The translations under genes and the position numbers were made by a program. A stretch of DNA of 42,289 nt from Candidatus Methylobacter titanis (lineage in GTDB: Bacteria; Pseudomonadota; Gammaproteobacteria; Methylococcales; Methylomonadaceae), in contig JAQSDX010000031.1 of the NCBI GenBank assembly GCA_029946125.1, positions 1-42,289 of the forward strand. Reading direction: 5' to 3'. Under the pieces are notes generated by a model. It searched no databases. It saw only the letters and a program-made list of their open reading frames with translations, and had not been told where the DNA came from. This document shows, one piece after another, positions 42,258 through 42,289 of this stretch; the first letter of the stretch is position 1; every line of letters starts with the position of its first letter.

Positions 42258-42289
42258 TTGTTGATTTTTAAGAATCCTGCCAAATCAGG

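Overview
The window looks like a gammaproteobacterial chromosome. Gene types point that way: a CydX-type bd oxidase subunit, an NqrF tail, DUF3581, DUF5062 and YigZ proteins, and an RND/HlyD/TolC set. An aerobic methanotroph of the Methylococcales is my best guess, but no marker gene proves it. No rRNA, tRNA or CRISPR array was seen. GC content visibly drops between about 28.9 and 33.6 kb.

Layout. (1) 1-0.4 kb: the end of an IS200/IS605-type tnpB, abutting a cut-off rhodanese. (2) 0.7-3.8 kb: a DevBCA-like exporter operon (HlyD adaptor, FtsX-type permease, ATPase). (3) 3.8-4.05 kb: a hairpin-rich repeat. (4) 4.06-9.8 kb, minus strand: a tripartite TolC/HlyD/RND efflux operon. (5) 9.9-11.4 kb, minus strand: a DUF2892 membrane protein and a type I-like sulfide:quinone oxidoreductase. 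(6) 11.7-19.1 kb: cydA-cydB followed by a CydX segment fused to a decayed GGDEF domain, an IS5-type remnant, then cydDC on the opposite strand. (7) 19.1-25.5 kb: an integrase relic, a beta-carbonic-anhydrase-fold protein closely resembling CS2/COS hydrolases behind a good sigma-54 promoter, an FmdB zinc ribbon, a sigma-54 activator with a MetOD1-like sensor, DUF302, an SDR remnant, a cytochrome b/c fusion, a half-size TSUP permease and an IS30 scrap. (8) 25.6-27.7 kb: a pentaheme cytochrome joining a triheme dehydrogenase-type cytochrome to a TsdA-like thiosulfate dehydrogenase. (9) 27.7-28.9 kb: a dead IS605-like element. (10) 28.9-33.6 kb, AT-rich: an RlmN/Cfr-family radical SAM protein and a two-gene module (HEPN-like protein plus a KGGVGR/Sll1717-like double P-loop protein) that is a candidate defence system. 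(11) 33.9-38.2 kb: YigZ, DUF3581, a GyrI-like protein, an unknown, an orphan Rap1a/Tai immunity protein and a JAMM-like metalloprotease. (12) 38.3-42.3 kb: a MITE-like inverted-repeat element, a CHASE-GGDEF cyclase, a Gfo/Idh/MocA oxidoreductase, DUF5062, and an nqrF tail broken by a repeat that also occurs at 19.55 kb.

A plausible common thread for 9.9-27.7 kb is reduced sulfur handling. CS2 or COS would be hydrolysed to H2S, which SQR would oxidise into the quinone pool. Thiosulfate would be oxidised by the TsdA-like fusion, and a sulfide-tolerant bd oxidase would serve as terminal oxidase. The individual family calls rest on visible motifs; the joint pathway is inference.

The strongest novelty candidates are the CydX-GGDEF fusion, the sigma-54-controlled CS2 hydrolase-like gene with its own activator, the pentaheme TsdA fusion, and the HEPN-like/KGGVGR pair.
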